DNA from: Tetranychus cinnabarinus
Lineage: Eukaryota; Arthropoda; Arachnida; Trombidiformes; Tetranychidae
Direction of reading: 5' to 3'
Assembly: GCA_022266195.1 (NCBI GenBank)
Contig: WHVY01000002.1
Span: 9,315,001 to 9,379,000, forward strand
DNA: 64,000 nucleotides
Under the pieces are notes generated by a model. The model saw only the letters and a list, made by a program, of their open reading frames with translations. It was not told the DNA's origin and searched no databases. Position numbers and translations under genes: made by a program. Below are positions 1 to 13,259 of the stretch, in pieces; position 1 is the first letter of the stretch; each line of letters opens with the position of its first letter.

Positions 1-1109
1 GGATTCTGAGCCCAACTCATTAAGCTATTACTTTGCCTGAAAATTAATCAATAGACGTTTTAGATACTTGATCAATATAAACAATTTCTGTGTTCCTACC
101 CTGGTTTTGTTTCAGACAATGAGCCTTCTTGAATCTTGCTTTCGATAAATGCTTCTATAGACATTGTAGGAACACTTGGATATCCTAATCCAAAGACTTG
201 CTTTTGTAATTCAGTTCTCGTTATGATAAACGGTTTGAGAGGCTCTGCTTTGCTTTTGTCTGCAGACTCGAGTTTCTTTCTATCCAGTGGTCCAATCATT
301 TTGAGAATTGCTTTTTCTTTTTTGATGCCATGGATTTCTTCAATTGCAGTTGAAACCCATTTTTTAATTAAGAGAATATAATATTCTCTTTTCTGTTCAT
401 CAGTGGTTTCATCCTTGTCTAATAAACCTTCGAGAGTTTCTAACTTTTCTTGGGCCTCTTTAAGTCTTCTGAAATTTTCAATCTTAGCTTGTCTTTCTTT
501 TCCCAAAGCTTGGAGATCTGCAATTGAACTCATACCTTTTCTATCAATATTAACTTTCTCGATAGCTCTTTCAGCATTATTATCATTTTCATTATCACCA
601 TCATCTTCAAGTTCATCTAAATCAATACCGATCGGACAGACTTCGTACAATTTTATACGTTTCAGATAATCTTTGAAATATATATCAGAAATTCTCAGAC
701 ATTCCATCCTATTTTTCCCTGTTAATTTCGTATGCAGATAACCCAATAGGACAGGAAGAAGTAGATATTTTATAGATGAATTGGGCACATCTTCAATAGC
801 TTCATTATTACTGAATAAGTTCAATTGATTAACCATTTCAGTTGATCGCTCCAGTAGCTTTATTGATTCGGTAACTTTTTTCTAAAATATTGAAGAAAAC
901 ACAAAACGAGTGAAAAATCGAAAAATCAAATCAACCTATTCATTATTAATGATGAATTAAGCAAAAGAAAAACAAAATTGACAACTAACCTGAAAATTAA
1001 CATCATTTGTTGGTAAATCACTGCCATCCAATTCATTTATAAGCTTAAAAGCTTGATCGAAACAACTGCAAAGGTTGTCAATGTCTGGAGATGATTCATT
1101 ATCGCCCAT
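1..1109 (-). CDS. IGBP1: IGBP1/alpha4 (Tap42 family) PP2A regulatory protein, C-terminus outside window
   Basis: Coding exons read leftwards: 1109-990, 881-100 and 36-1, the last cut by the window edge. The reading phases join exactly. The start is ATG at 1109-1107, opening MGDNESSPDIDNLCSCFDQ. Exon 2 has the Tap42 signatures: a helical segment PNSSIKYLLLPVLLGYLH, a charged middle (about residues 100-250), and the family-defining KPFIITRTELQKQVFGLGYP ahead of a TMS-type segment. Exon 3 adds an SLMSWAQNP-like stretch, as expected near the family's C-terminal tail. Family members bind free PP2A/PP4/PP6 catalytic subunits in the cytoplasm, protect them from degradation and act downstream of TOR. 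About 312 residues are visible, against roughly 340-390 for known members, so only a short tail is missing. Without the splice at 100/99 the frame would stop at once, which supports the intron. Confidence 0.9.
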
Positions 1110-1713
1110 GATTATAAAAAACTGATATTTAATCGGATGACAACTAAAAATTTAATGAATTACTGATCTTGAGTTTAAATTGAATTTGATTAAAACGTAA
1201 ATATTATTCATTCGTCTTTATAAACCGAGCCATATGTTTTACGCATGACTACCATAAAAATACGAAGCGGTTGTTACAAACCATTTATAAGATAACTTTA
1301 AAAATTAAGATTATTTGATTGCCAATAAAAATTGCTATTTGGACAAACGAATTCAAAATAAGTGAAGAGCTTTAAATAAAGAAAGTCAAAAGCTATATCA
1401 ATGAATCAACCAAAAGATCGACAACGATAGAACTGATGAAATCTGTTTGATTACCACACTTCGGAATTGCATTCTCGGATAATTATGTGAGTTACGCAGT
1501 TATTCGGTAATCGCCTTCATTATTTCAAAGTATATTGTTAATTCGTTGAAAATTAATCGATGTTTTGTATTTATAGTGAATGAATCAGTTGAAGTTGATG
1601 TAACTTGAATGACTTGTCAAAGCTTTTAATGAACTGACCCAAGTTTGGGAATACTGTTTGTATTGAATATTCAATTTAGACTGTACTCTGAACAATAGTT
1701 TACTTTCACATAA

Positions 1714-1723
1714 ATAGATGGCA
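1714..1723 (+). promoter_or_regulatory. ATAGATGGCA motif upstream of IGBP1
   Basis: An exact ATAGATGGCA lies about 600 bp upstream of the IGBP1 start codon, and a second copy on the opposite strand is at 2601-2610. The same 10-mer or a one-base variant recurs at 12863, 27284 and 47755, the last three in front of start codons. Its core AGATGGC resembles YY1/Pho-type sites; the factor is unknown to me. Confidence 0.35.
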
Positions 1724-2600
1724 GCTCTAAAATTAAAAAACCAAAATTCTCAAGTTTCAATATGAAAACGCAAATGATATTGAAAATGTTTGTTTACTTC
1801 GTTAATAACGATCATTTCGAGCTGAAATAAAATGTTTAGATGTTCTCATTTTGTTTTATTCCGACTCCATCTCATTTAAATCATGTTTTACTCTTTATAT
1901 TGGGTCTGTTGTAATCCTAAATGAAGATCAAAGTGTTATTCCTTTTTATTTGATTTGTAGTTTATTAGCAACTTCGAGACGAAAACTTCAAATTGGTGTC
2001 GCTTTCCTTAACTAACTTGTGAAAATAATTGATTTTGTTCTATATTTTCTCAACAATTAAAGGGCCGAGTTCGTTTTTTCAATTTTCTTCTTTGAAAATG
2101 GCTTCTTGCCGGTGGATAGCTGTTTCTGTCGAGTTTCAACTTTAATCCTTTCTTGAGATTCATGTTCGTAAATCGTTCATAGACTAATTGTGGGCAATCG
2201 GAACTGTAAGAGGTAAGAGAAATGATTATTATTGAAGAAAATAACTTTTTCTGCTACAAACGATTTACTAACATTTATTCTTTATTATTTATTCATCTGT
2301 TTTTAACTCACTAAGCAGCTTTGGAATTAAAGAACGAAATAGGAAATTTATAAACGATGTTGGATTATTTTAACAAATGGCTTCATTTTTTTGGGTATCG
2401 TAAACTCTGATTTAATAAATTTGTCAATTTATCAAATCTGAACCTACAGCTTTGGTTATTACACCGACTATAAACTGGGAATATGGAAGTTTCAACCACC
2501 AAGCTTGAAGTTACAGTTTGCTAAAACGTTCTTTGAAGAATATCAATCGCTCTACATTTAATTTGCACACACGGAGGAAGTAAACGACAACCCAATCGAA

Positions 2601-2610
2601 TGCCATCTAT
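2601..2610 (-). promoter_or_regulatory. ATAGATGGCA motif (reverse orientation)
   Basis: This is an exact match on the minus strand (TGCCATCTAT on plus). It lies in the long spacer between IGBP1 and the dispersed repeat, about 1.5 kb from the nearest start codon. That makes it the copy with the weakest promoter context. Confidence 0.25.
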
Positions 2611-3049
2611 TTGATCGAAATCGGTTCTAGTTACTTACTTCCCTTACCAGATTAAAGTCTATCGACTTGCGATTTCCTATTAGTTGACAGCAAAAAAGGC
2701 ATCCAGGTTACTAAAACTCAATTGCAACTCTACAACAGTGAAAAAGCCTATTGAGATAATCATGTAAAAAATAACCAAGAGGTGAAGGAAAAATAACCAG
2801 AACGTTCTTCATCTTTTTGTTTCAAATCCCTGTTATCCTTGTAAGACACATTAAATTGATGAAGAATCAGAGTTCTAAACCAAGGTGTTGAGTTAGATTA
2901 AATCTCTTGAATGAGTAATTATTGTTTAATAGTCACGAAATCAAAAATCACTAATTACAAGAATCATTATGGTCATAAAGAAAGTTGCTCTATCACTTTT
3001 GTCGACCAATATTGTTAAAAGAGTTCAACAAAAACGCGGAGCTTTGGAG

Positions 3050-4152
3050 CAGTGAACAATTTCTAGCATAACCATCAACCCTGACTTTACTATTCCAATG
3101 AGTGTAAAGGTAACATATGATTAAGCTTGGGCAGTAAAACTGGCAACCAATGATGATTAAAGGGAAAAAAGGTTCCATCAAGAGGAAGTGACTTTAGATC
3201 TTCTCCAGATATTTCTTAATAGAGAAAGAAAACATGAGGAAGAAAATAAAGCGAGAAAAGTAAGAGAAAATACATGAGAGGTTTTAAAGACTCACAAGAA
3301 AATGCAGTTGTGTGAAAGTTTTGTCTACAATGTGATGCAAAAATGACCTTATATTTCAAGAGTCAACTGTTTATTTCAACTTTTCTCTCTTTTCCCTTGT
3401 TGGGAAAATTTGTTTTGTATTTCACACAAGCTGATTGCGGGACCTTTTCAATCAACTCTGCTTCATTCTGCTTCAGCTTTTAGTTTTTGTTTCTTCACGC
3501 GTAACACGTTTCATCTTTTATTCAGTTTCATGTTGACGAAATAACTGCTGATAGTAATGTTTTATCATTTGTAAACATTTATAAGGCAATGATCTTTAAT
3601 CAATCAAACAATGTTTAATAGTAACAATCTTTATTCCTGAGTGGAAATTTAACTTGTCTTAATGTTTAAACATTTCAATACCTTTTTTTTGCTTGCCTGT
3701 TTCAAGTGGTTTCAATGGTCTCAATATTTGATTGTTGAAGGAAAAGTGTAATTGATATAAATAAGAATAAGTTGTTTATTAGAAATGTTTTTCATTATAA
3801 GGTAAGATTTTTTGTTTTTTAAAACCTGAGTACAATTTAAAATGAATTGAAGGTATGAACATAGACAACATTAAAAATTGACTTTTCATAATCAGCATTT
3901 TATTAAATTATTGAAGATATGCTTATAATAAACATTATCTAGATTATAAACATCACTTCGTCATTTTTTTACATTAAACACTTCGTCATTGTTTATTTTA
4001 TTAAAAAGCATTGGATTAGATTAGTGCTTTTGTTTTCAAGTGAAGAAAAAATGATGTAAACAAAACTGATAGTAAACTTGGAATTACTATTATTATGAAC
4101 ACTGTTGACATCGTTAATATCAAATCCAAAGCAATGTCGGTTAAAAATGATT
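3050..4152. repeat. Dispersed repeat family A, copy 1 (~1.1 kb)
   Basis: The segment aligns collinearly with 15110-16230, in the same orientation and over its whole length, with scattered substitutions and small indels. Shared landmarks include CAACCAATGATGATTAA, CATCAAGAGGAAGTGACTT, TTCACGCGTAACAC, AACATTTATAAGGCAATGAT, TTGAAGGTATGAACATAGAC and CTGTTGACATCGTTA. Both copies end at an AAAAATGATT block. I see no open frame, no terminal inverted repeat and no obvious target-site duplication. It could be a non-autonomous element or a fragment of a larger one. The boundaries are where visible similarity fades and may be off by some tens of bases. Confidence 0.75.
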
Positions 4153-4205
4153 AAACGATCGAACTGTCAGTTCTGTTTTTACACCTTAATAAATAATCGT
4201 AAAAA

Positions 4206-7200
4206 TCATCGTGCATGGAGTTGAAAATCGTCGAAAACTTCCATCAACTCTTCAATTTTATATTCCTCTAAAATTACAAAATCCTCCAAATTTGGGCTTG
4301 CTTTACGAGCACAATCAACACAGTGAACAACATGCTTTTTGTCCATTTCACGAACGAAAAGAATATTAAATACTTCAACCTGGAACAATTTAAGTGGAAC
4401 AAAAGAGGGAGAGAAAATGTTATTAGTAAAATAGAGTAAAAACTAATTAAGAGGTTTAGGTCTTTGAGGTATTAAGAATTGTTTCTACTCACTTCACAAT
4501 TAACACAATAATGAGCTGCTTCATTTTTACTACGTCCATGCCATCTTATTTCACGGCCACAAGCTTCCACAAAATCCATTATCATTTGACAACATTTTAA
4601 TGATCGTAATAAGCAGATTCTGTGTTGAGAAGAGTAGAAAAAAAGCAGAAAATATGGTAATTAGATAACTAGATAACTAGATAATTGCCACAACAGGATG
4701 ATTAAGTATTATGTGTAGCCACAGATAATGACTTCATCAAGGTTTCAACTGAAGTGACAAGGGTAAGTAATCAACCAATTAATAAATTAAATTACTTCAT
4801 CTTTTTAAACAATTCTTTCTCTGAAACTTTGAGATTTTTTGCGAGATTCCAGGTGAGATGGATAACAGGTACAATGGACTTGAAATTTTCCAATTTATTC
4901 CATTCATAACGTTCAACAGCAAGTTGATACTGAACTGAAGTAAGAGGACCAACATTCCAGGCAATATTATTACACCAGCCAACAGCTTGAACCCAATGAA
5001 CAGTTCCCGCATTAACCCAAACCATATCTCCTGGACGCTGAAGGAAACGATAAACAGGAATATTTTCAGCAAAAAGATCCTCTAAAATGGGCCACCAAGA
5101 GCCATGTAAGTAACTTAAATTATTCCTAAAAAGGGAAAGAAGAGAAAAGGTCAAAGTTAATGAATAAAACAATACAAATAATAAACTCATTGTAAAATGA
5201 TACTAATGAGAACAAAATATTTACTTTTGACAGAGACTATTTATAGCACCCCAATACTCTTCAGGAACTCCAAACCATTCGCAGTCTCCAGGACCAATGT
5301 TAATATTAACAGAACAAAAATTATTATTCTCTTGATGACCCGGAGTCCGGCAACCAGGTACTTTCATATACAATTGAACCGTATTCATGCCTAAAATTAC
5401 ATGACCTACATGACTAAGCATGTTACCAGCTGAAACTACCCGCGCAAATGCTGGTAATTTCATGAGTTCTTGTAACTGAGGACGCCATTTTTTATCATCC
5501 GAAAGGTCAACATTGGTTCCAAATTTGATTGTCTTAAAAGGTCGTGTTTTCTTTCCACGTCGCATTTTTGAGGTAGCTGATGAATTTGAATCACTATCAG
5601 AGTCTCTCAATATACCCGGAGTTTTATCTTGTTCATCTCTCAATGATTCTTGGAATGAAGAAGCTTGGTAATGAGCATAGCGTGCAATTGTCATATGTGA
5701 ACGATGACTTTCACATCTCCAAACCATTTGACGCTTTTCTGGGTCCCAATTTTCATCTGATAATTGCAACAATTGAGTACGAACTTCAATTAAATGATCT
5801 GGATTGGCTTCCACAAGAGTTTTCGTTGAGAATAATCCAAGATCTAATTTTAAAACACTTGCAAGACCACGAACGACGGCAATTGGATGTGCCAGACAAA
5901 ATTCCTGGAGTTGCGTTGAGAAGGCATCTTTCTTATTTTCAAGCTATTTGAATAGAGAAAAAATTGATAAAATAAATATATTAGTTCAAGTGAAATATTA
6001 AACAATGGTGATTGTTTTCAGCTTTATCTAAGATTAATTGTATTATAAATAAATTATGCAATGAAACTTCAAAGCCAAAGCAAAATTATAATAGCAAATA
6101 ATGAGAGTAACTTTCCAGAACAAGGTTAGTATTATAATTTATATCAACATAGTGAAAAAATCTTTCGATTTGTCTTGTTAACTATTGATAAAAATAAAAT
6201 GGATCAAGTACAAGGCAATAGACTGAGGTGACAATGTACTGACTAATAATATTCACAGTTTTCAACACATATTAACATTTAACAGAGTAACTTTCAAGTA
6301 ACAAAACTCTAATAGAACAATGTAAATTATTTTAATCATTATGTTACCAAGTTTCCATAAGTCAAAGTATGATGATAATAATTTAAAGATTATCCACTTA
6401 AAAGTTCAGTCATTACGAAATTGAAAAGGATATAAAAAATTCAATATATAAAGGAAAATGTTGAATTATTTTATAAAGTTGAAAAACATTATTGGTAGGA
6501 AGAGAAAGTTTAAAAAGTTAAAATTTCAATAAACTCACAAAAACACTAGGAGTTTGAGGTAATAATTTATCTTTGGGCAGTGGTGGGTATGGTGCTTCAA
6601 TGGGAGACGGAGGGCGAGGATCGTCCGATAATAAATTGGAATCAATTCTTCCAGATCGACCATAACCTTTGCATGCTTCTAAAGCACGAGATGCAGTCAT
6701 GTCGATTGATAAACGAATAGGCTGAGAATAATTTGAATTGTGACTTGAGTTTGAAAAATGATCCCATTTATTATTTGTAGATGAACGAGAGTGGTGAATT
6801 GAGCTTTCATTGGTTGATGAATCAATATCACTTGAGGATGAATTTCTTCGGTTTACGACACAATTTGAATTGGCAGTGAGAGTTTGAGTTTGACAGGAGA
6901 TCGAATCAATTTCTTTCTTATTACTACTACTGTTTATATTATTAATTAAAGGTGTGGTTCGGTGTTTACCATTTAAACCAAATTCAGCGATTAAATTTTC
7001 AGCTATAGAAATCGTAGCTGAGTTCTTAGGCGCTAAAAGTGCACGTAAATCATTTTCACTGAGACCCAAGGACGGTGTTAATGGGATTGATGAAGTAGTA
7101 GTGGTAGTTGTATTAGTTGAGGTATCACTATTGAAGGCAGTGTCCATTTTTATTGGTGAATTTGTATCGCCACCAGTTAAATTACTATTTGAATTATTCT

Positions 7201-10200
7201 GATTTGCACTATTACAACCACTTTTATTATCTAAATCACTGTGAGTTCTATTGGTTAAGGTTGAATTGTTATTGGTGGGACTGGTGGTGTTATTTAAGTT
7301 AATTTGACCAGTAGGACAATCTGGACCACTAGATAAAGGCCTTGATGGATTGTTGTTGCTTAAACTAGAATCACTGTTGTAATTTATATGGTTGTTGTTG
7401 TTATTGTTATTATTATTAATGTTGGCACCAATGTTACCAGAAGCTAGTGAAGAATCATTAACTTTATCTGGTTGTGATTGATTTTGTTGCGGTTTATATG
7501 ATACTTGTGAAGTGAATAGTCTGTATTGGTGTTGTAATTGGGCGAGTAAAGCTTTATCCTGAGGTTGAAGTGAATTTTGATTTTTTTGTAAATAATTCAT
7601 TAACGATATTTGCTGAGCAGTCATAGTAACACTATTGGCAGTGGGTCCAGAAAAGGGTACATCTCCTGAATTATTTGGTGGGTAACCTTCAGGCTTTTTA
7701 ATAGAGTTTGTTGATTCCATTCGCTGGCGTTTACTTTGATTTAAAGTGTGATGAGGATCATAAGCTGAAAATATGGTGGAGAAAAAAGAACAGAACGAGA
7801 TAAATAAAAAAGAAAATCAATAAAAGAGAAGCAGAGTAAAGTATAATTTCAAGTGATTAATAAGAATAGTTAAAAATGAAATGTTACATAATAATCATCT
7901 CTAAATTAAGCAAACAGAAAATTCATGTGAGTTAAATTGAAATATACTGATTTATGTTAGTTGATAAAAAAGAGAGACAAAATAGTGAATAAAACATACC
8001 TGATGAAATATCTTGATTAGGTCTTTGAACTGAGTTTTGTCTTGTTGCTATTTCTTGAGATGAAATTGGTAAATTCCAAGCGTTTTCGATGGATAATAAC
8101 CGCTGGAGGCTAATTTATCATCAAGATTGAAAGTAAAATAAGGCAACAAAGGCCAATAATATGGGAAAGAAATGTTAAGAAAATATGATATTAGACTTTT
8201 GGATGAAATTTTCTCAAAATAAAGAGAGGTTCATTATTTGAAGGTCGGGCAAGTCCTCTCACTAACTTTACCAGAACACTAGGAGAGGAAGTGCGAAAGC
8301 AAGAGAGAAAGAAGATGAAAAGGGGAGACAGAGAGAGGGGAAGTAAGTTGAAGAAAAGGAAGAAAGGATTTGGAGGAGGGTAAGAAAGAGAGAATGGGAG
8401 ATGGGAGGGAAGGAGGGAGAGAGATGGGTAGAGTGGGATGGGGGAGAAGGTTCATCACGGTTCAAACAGGCCCATTACAGCTTTTTAAGCTAACAAACAT
8501 TAAAACCCTAAGGTTCAATTAAATTTGAAACAAAACTTTCTCTCTCAATATTTATCATTTTGGTAGATTCAATGGTCCAAGAATCAATTGACTGATTCTT
8601 CAAAACCTTATCAAGATGGTAAAATGGACAACCATAGATTAGAAATGATGAAAAACTTCAAACTGCAGTAGAAGTGTATGAAGTGTATTTAAAAAAAAAA
8701 TATTCAAAATAAAAGCTTAATCCTGTGTAAACCGTGATTTGTTAAGAGGGGAGCACAAAAGTTAAACATTTTATATAAAAAGGGCAAGAAACATAGGAGT
8801 TGAATTGAGGTTAGTGGAGATGGAGAGGAATAAAAGATGAAAATAAAGAAAAGAAGTGAAAGAAGGAAAGGAAAGAAGTTGGGAGAGCATGAACACAGGG
8901 AGAAAGAGAAAAAGAAGAGTAAATTGCAATCCAGAGGGTTCGTCATCTGTCTTAATAGTACCTTTGTGAATTATTTGGAGGAGCGTTGGCAAGTTGATTT
9001 TGTAAAAATTTGATTCGCTCATTGAGAGTAGAACTCACTGACCCTGATAAATATAAAAAAGATGAGGAAGATTGTGTTGGTTGATGGGAAAAAAAAGAAA
9101 TGAGAAATAAAATTTTAGATGAATTGAGGAAGAATCAAAGAAGGTCAATGTTGATCATTAAAAAACTTTGTTGTAATATTTTGGAGATGATGGTGCATTT
9201 GGATAACTGAGAATTGTGTGTATTAAAAGATTCATTAGCTTCAAATCATAACTGAAAGTTGATTGTAAAAGCTGGTAATCCTTTTAAAAGATTTAACGTT
9301 GCTATTGATGGTATTCACAAACGGATGGAATAAATTTTATATTGAATCAATCATTTAAATCATTGAATCAAACAGCTGAACAATATTTCCTTGACTTTTT
9401 GTAACGTTGAACCAAAGCACCATCATCATCATTATCATTATTATTAATGTTTTCGACATTAATATAATTAGTAGCACAATTACCTCGTCCTTTTATTGCA
9501 TTCATAAAACATTTAAGAGCGTCTTGAGGTTGGTTAACACTCTCATAAAGGATACCAAGATTTGTCCAAGCTGTGGTGTGACTTTTATCTATTTGAACTG
9601 AACAGATATATGCTTGAAGAGCGTCTATCAACTGATTTTGCTGCTGATAAAGAACCCTGATGAAAGTAGAAAAAAAAATAAAATGAGAATTAAAACATTT
9701 CAATGATATTAGATACTAACAAGTGTAATGTACATGTGTGTGAATATTAAACATTGTATATGACTGTCAAAATAAATACAGACAACCATACACAATCACA
9801 CACAAGACAGATTTACACAACAAAAGGAGGAACAGTTTGAAAAATGGTGAACTGAAAGAGTTCAACTTGAATCAAAACTAACCCTATTGAGCACCATGTA
9901 TCAGCATCAAGATCATTTTTATCAACACATGCTCTGTAAGATTTAAATGCTTCATGTACATGACCTAGACTTGAGTAACATCGACCAAGAAAATAGGAAC
10001 TTTGTCTTGAACTAAATTCTCCTTTTGACGCTGATTCCAGATAACTTATGGCCAATGATTGCCTTGAATGTTTATCACCAAATGAATCCACAATATGGTA
10101 CATCCATCCTAATTGCTTTTGCACATCAGACCTTAATTCACCGGTTACAGTTTTATCCGATAATAATTTTTCATAACATTCTTTAGCTAATTTATGTTTC

Positions 10201-12273
10201 CCTTGGACTTCATATAAATGAGCAATATGAAATTTAACTATATTGAATAAATTGATATTGAAAAGGGGGAGAGAATAAATAAAAAGACAAAAAAAGACAA
10301 AAATAAGATGAAAATCGATAAAAAGTTAAATTTTTCAACCAGTTTCCAGATAAGAAGGAAAATATTGAAATTTGTTTTGACTATGATATCAAAAGGGTTA
10401 TGACAAGGCTATGAGATAAGTTAAACTTACTTTGAACTTTACTAAGAGTTGATGGACGACTATCGGCCAAGGCAATTTGAAAATGCTGAATTAATACAAA
10501 TTTTATGGAGAGAAAAAAAATGATGAGAATAAAGTTTATAAAAAAAGGTGATTTGATGACTGTAACTCACTTTAAGAGATGAATTATAATCACATAAAAT
10601 CTTAAAAATTACTCCTAATCTAATATGTAGTTCATTGGATGGATAAAAAGATGGATTAAAATAAAGTATTTGGCGGAATGCTTTGATGGCCCTGTAAAAA
10701 TGAGAATAAAATAATAAAGTAAAAAAATAGGAAAGAAAAAAGAGAAGAGTTTTCGGTTAGTTGAACGTACAAAGATGGTTAAAACAATGATGGTGATGAT
10801 GATGATTAGCAGTAGCAAAGGAAGAAGTGATGGTTTACAGCAGCGATATCGGTTAAGTGCAGTAACTTAAGTGCATATCACTGATAACTCATAAGACAAC
10901 TATTGATTGCTACAGCAATAATAATAAACACCGAAAAAGTAGCAACAGTCACAGTAACAAAATTGAAAGCCAACATTGACCATTATAAAAAAACCAGTAC
11001 TTGGTTACTTTTCACAAAGATAGATTTCCCTTTTATCATCCTTATCTTCCTTCATTTTACAGGGTGGCAAGAAAGTTATGTTCAAGAGGTTGAACTTAAA
11101 CTGCTCAACATCAAATGACGTTGAATGTAAACAATGGAGAAGTGGTTGATGCGCACCGGTGGGGGTTGCTTTTCCAAACAACATTTCTTGTCACCCTGTA
11201 AACAGATCAAACATACAAAGAGAGAGAAAGCAAATGGGACAATAGAGTGAAAGAGAGAGAGAGAAAGAGATCAAGAAACTTTTCTAACCACTAGCGATCT
11301 CTGTTGACGTTACTTTAAATCAGTCCATGTGATTACGATGACATCTCTTGTTAGAAAAGAGTACCACCACTTGCCTATTGTAAGATTTCTCGCTTTTGTA
11401 AACAATTATAGTAAACAAGGTTTTTTTGCTAACATTTAAAAAGTGACACAGGTCAAAGGGTCTGGGAAGAGAGCGCGAGATTTACGTGGGTCAACTGAGA
11501 TGACATTGGATAAATTGTAGATTGAACCAAATTTAATAGACTGGCTCAAAAATAAGATGGAAATATTATTCAATTACAAGACGACATAAACTGATGAAAG
11601 TATTAATTTTTCAAACTAAACCTTATTGAAATGTATAATTTCAATCATTTTGAAAACTATTCTCGATCTTATGAAATGGAAAATCGTAGCTTAGTCGTAA
11701 TTTGAAACTTTTGTAACGATACGCAATTGTGGAAAATAACGTAAATGCATTTTTTATCGTGATACAAGCTATTAAGATAGTAATGATGATACGATATTTT
11801 AAGGAATATGGCTGGAAATCTCTGAACCTAACTTGCAAATTTTCATGTTGGCATTTTCAAGTTACTTAGTTGCTAATGAAAGTTGTCAAATAAAAAAGTG
11901 TATAATCTTACCAGCGATATGCATTGTAATGGAAATAAACTAATCCCAAACCATAGAGAGCTTCCAGATTTTGGTAGTTGTCATAATTGATTTGATAATA
12001 CCGTTGGTACGCTGACATAGCTTTCGGATAGTTTTTTAACAGTAAATGATAATGTCCAAGCTTTGCATATACTCTGGAATCGATCGTGTTACTAGTTGAA
12101 CCATCGTCGGTATCACCATCTCTCGTCAAACTGGTTTTAATGAATGATTCCAAGGCTTCAATACCTTTATTTAACAAAGCCTCTAATTTACTATTGCTTG
12201 GAACATCAACAAAACCATAATCAGTTGAATCGATAGATGAGAGGATTGCGATTTCATCCTTTGTTAGGCCCAT
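4206..12273 (-). CDS. KDM6A: KDM6A/UTX histone H3K27 demethylase (TPR + JmjC)
   Basis: Twelve coding exons: 12273-11912, 10691-10571, 10485-10431, 10237-9883, 9656-9406, 9043-8962, 8109-8000, 7764-6539, 5943-5225, 5125-4796, 4619-4493, 4379-4206. Phases close exactly and give 1,303 residues, close to vertebrate UTX. TPR repeats fill about residues 40-380 (for example AYQRYY, GLGLVYFHYNAY, YFLGRCYSSLGHVHEAF). A disordered N/S-rich region with a poly-Asn run follows (about 410-820), then a YPPLPKDKLLPQTPS linker. The JmjC domain begins near 990. The iron ligands are His1057 and Glu1059 in PGHQENN and His1137 in AGTVHWVQ. The C-terminal zinc-binding part keeps the cysteine pairs HYCVNCE and HCVDCARK. 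Family role: nuclear Fe(II)/2-oxoglutarate dioxygenase that removes H3K27me2/3 within MLL3/4 complexes. All catalytic residues are present, so it should be active. The start ATG has A at -3. The donor at 9406 has an in-phase alternative at 9382 (eight more residues). Confidence 0.95.
8270..8460. repeat. Homopurine GA-rich tract in a UTX intron
   Basis: Most of this stretch is purine on the plus strand (GAGAGA, GGAGGG and GAAGAA words), so the UTX pre-mRNA is C/U-rich here. A weaker tract of the same kind lies at about 8810-8925. Both sit in the 852-bp intron between the exons ending at 8962 and starting at 8109. The open frames seen across these tracts are only by-products of the base bias. 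Such tracts can form triplex DNA or bind polypyrimidine-tract factors; which applies here is unknown. Confidence 0.6.
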
Positions 12274-13259
12274 CTTCTACCTAACTTTGATGATTCTTGA
12301 TATGATTGACTATGATGATTTTACTCCAAATTGAATGACAAATTTCCAATTTTTCAATGAACAATAATAAATAAAGTTAATCACGCTGAAAGCTTTCTAT
12401 GTAAGCATTATTTTACTAACAAGGTTTGTTTGACAGCTTGGTGTCTCCATCTGTATAGAAACCATTGAGCGCGCTGTTCAAGCTCCAACTAAACTCTAGT
12501 ATTTTTCAATAACAGAAATGAATTTGCTTCTGATAGATGACAATTTAAATTCAAATAAAATGATTAGATTTTATTTATTTTCCTTATTTCCAGAATAAAC
12601 CAATTATCGCTTTAAATACTCGATTAAGAACCCAATTTACGGAGATTTCGCTGCATCTATTTATAGCAAGTTGTTAAATAGCAAATACAATTGTGAGAAG
12701 AAACCTGACAGAAAGTAAAAGAATCAGTTTATTGCTGGACGGATGGGTTTTATGGAATAGCAATTGATTAATTCTTGTAATTATCATGATTCGTAATCTT
12801 TATGTCACTTCACAATGTAAACTTTACGATGTTGAGTTAAAATTAAGTTTGCTTTAACATCATTAGATGGCAGACAGATTCAAACAAGGAAACAGTGGCG
12901 CCTTTACAAGCTTTCACAATAAAGATTGGATTTTTGTTTTGAAGCTTGAATGAAAAGATATAAGCATTTGAAATAAGCTTGTTGAAACGGATTGAAAATC
13001 CTCTCCTGGATTCTTTTAATTATTTTTTATTTATGTTTTTTAATTATCAGGTTTCAATTTATGATCAAATTATGGTTCATTGTTATCCTGATCTATCATG
13101 TGATTCCATTTTAGAGTGATTTTTTCTCTTTTTTTATGTGTTGTGCTGCTTTGGATTACCTTCTAAAAAAACAACTTTGAATTTGATTGGATGTTGGTTT
13201 TTTAAAGTCCACAGTAACCTTGTTTTTATTTTAGCCAATTAAATTAATAATCTATAACC
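12274..13259. promoter_or_regulatory. Divergent promoter region of UTX and cytohesin
   Basis: About 1 kb separates the two start codons, which point away from each other. The region must hold at least the proximal promoters and 5' UTRs of both genes. A one-mismatch copy of the shared motif (TTAGATGGCA, 12863-12872) lies near the middle, followed by GTGGCGCCTTT at about 12895. I see no TATA box that I would trust in such AT-rich DNA. No coding frame is visible. Confidence 0.55.
12863..12872 (+). promoter_or_regulatory. TTAGATGGCA motif between UTX and cytohesin
   Basis: This copy differs from the ATAGATGGCA consensus only at the first base. It is about 590 bp from the UTX start and 390 bp from the cytohesin start, inside their shared upstream region. 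Confidence 0.35.

Larger units (their letters stand above)
1110..3049. other. Intergenic region upstream of IGBP1, no gene seen
   Basis: About 1.9 kb of AT-rich sequence with no frame that looks coding. It should include the IGBP1 promoter, since that gene starts at 1109 on the minus strand. Two exact copies of the 10-mer ATAGATGGCA lie here (1714-1723 on plus, 2601-2610 on minus); they are listed separately. I see no tRNA-like fold or simple repeat of note. Confidence 0.6.

Noticed and set aside
8268..9022. Ser/Phe/Leu-rich minus-strand frames in the UTX intron
   Set aside because: They arise from purine-rich simple sequence read on the other strand. The flanking UTX exons splice across them in phase.
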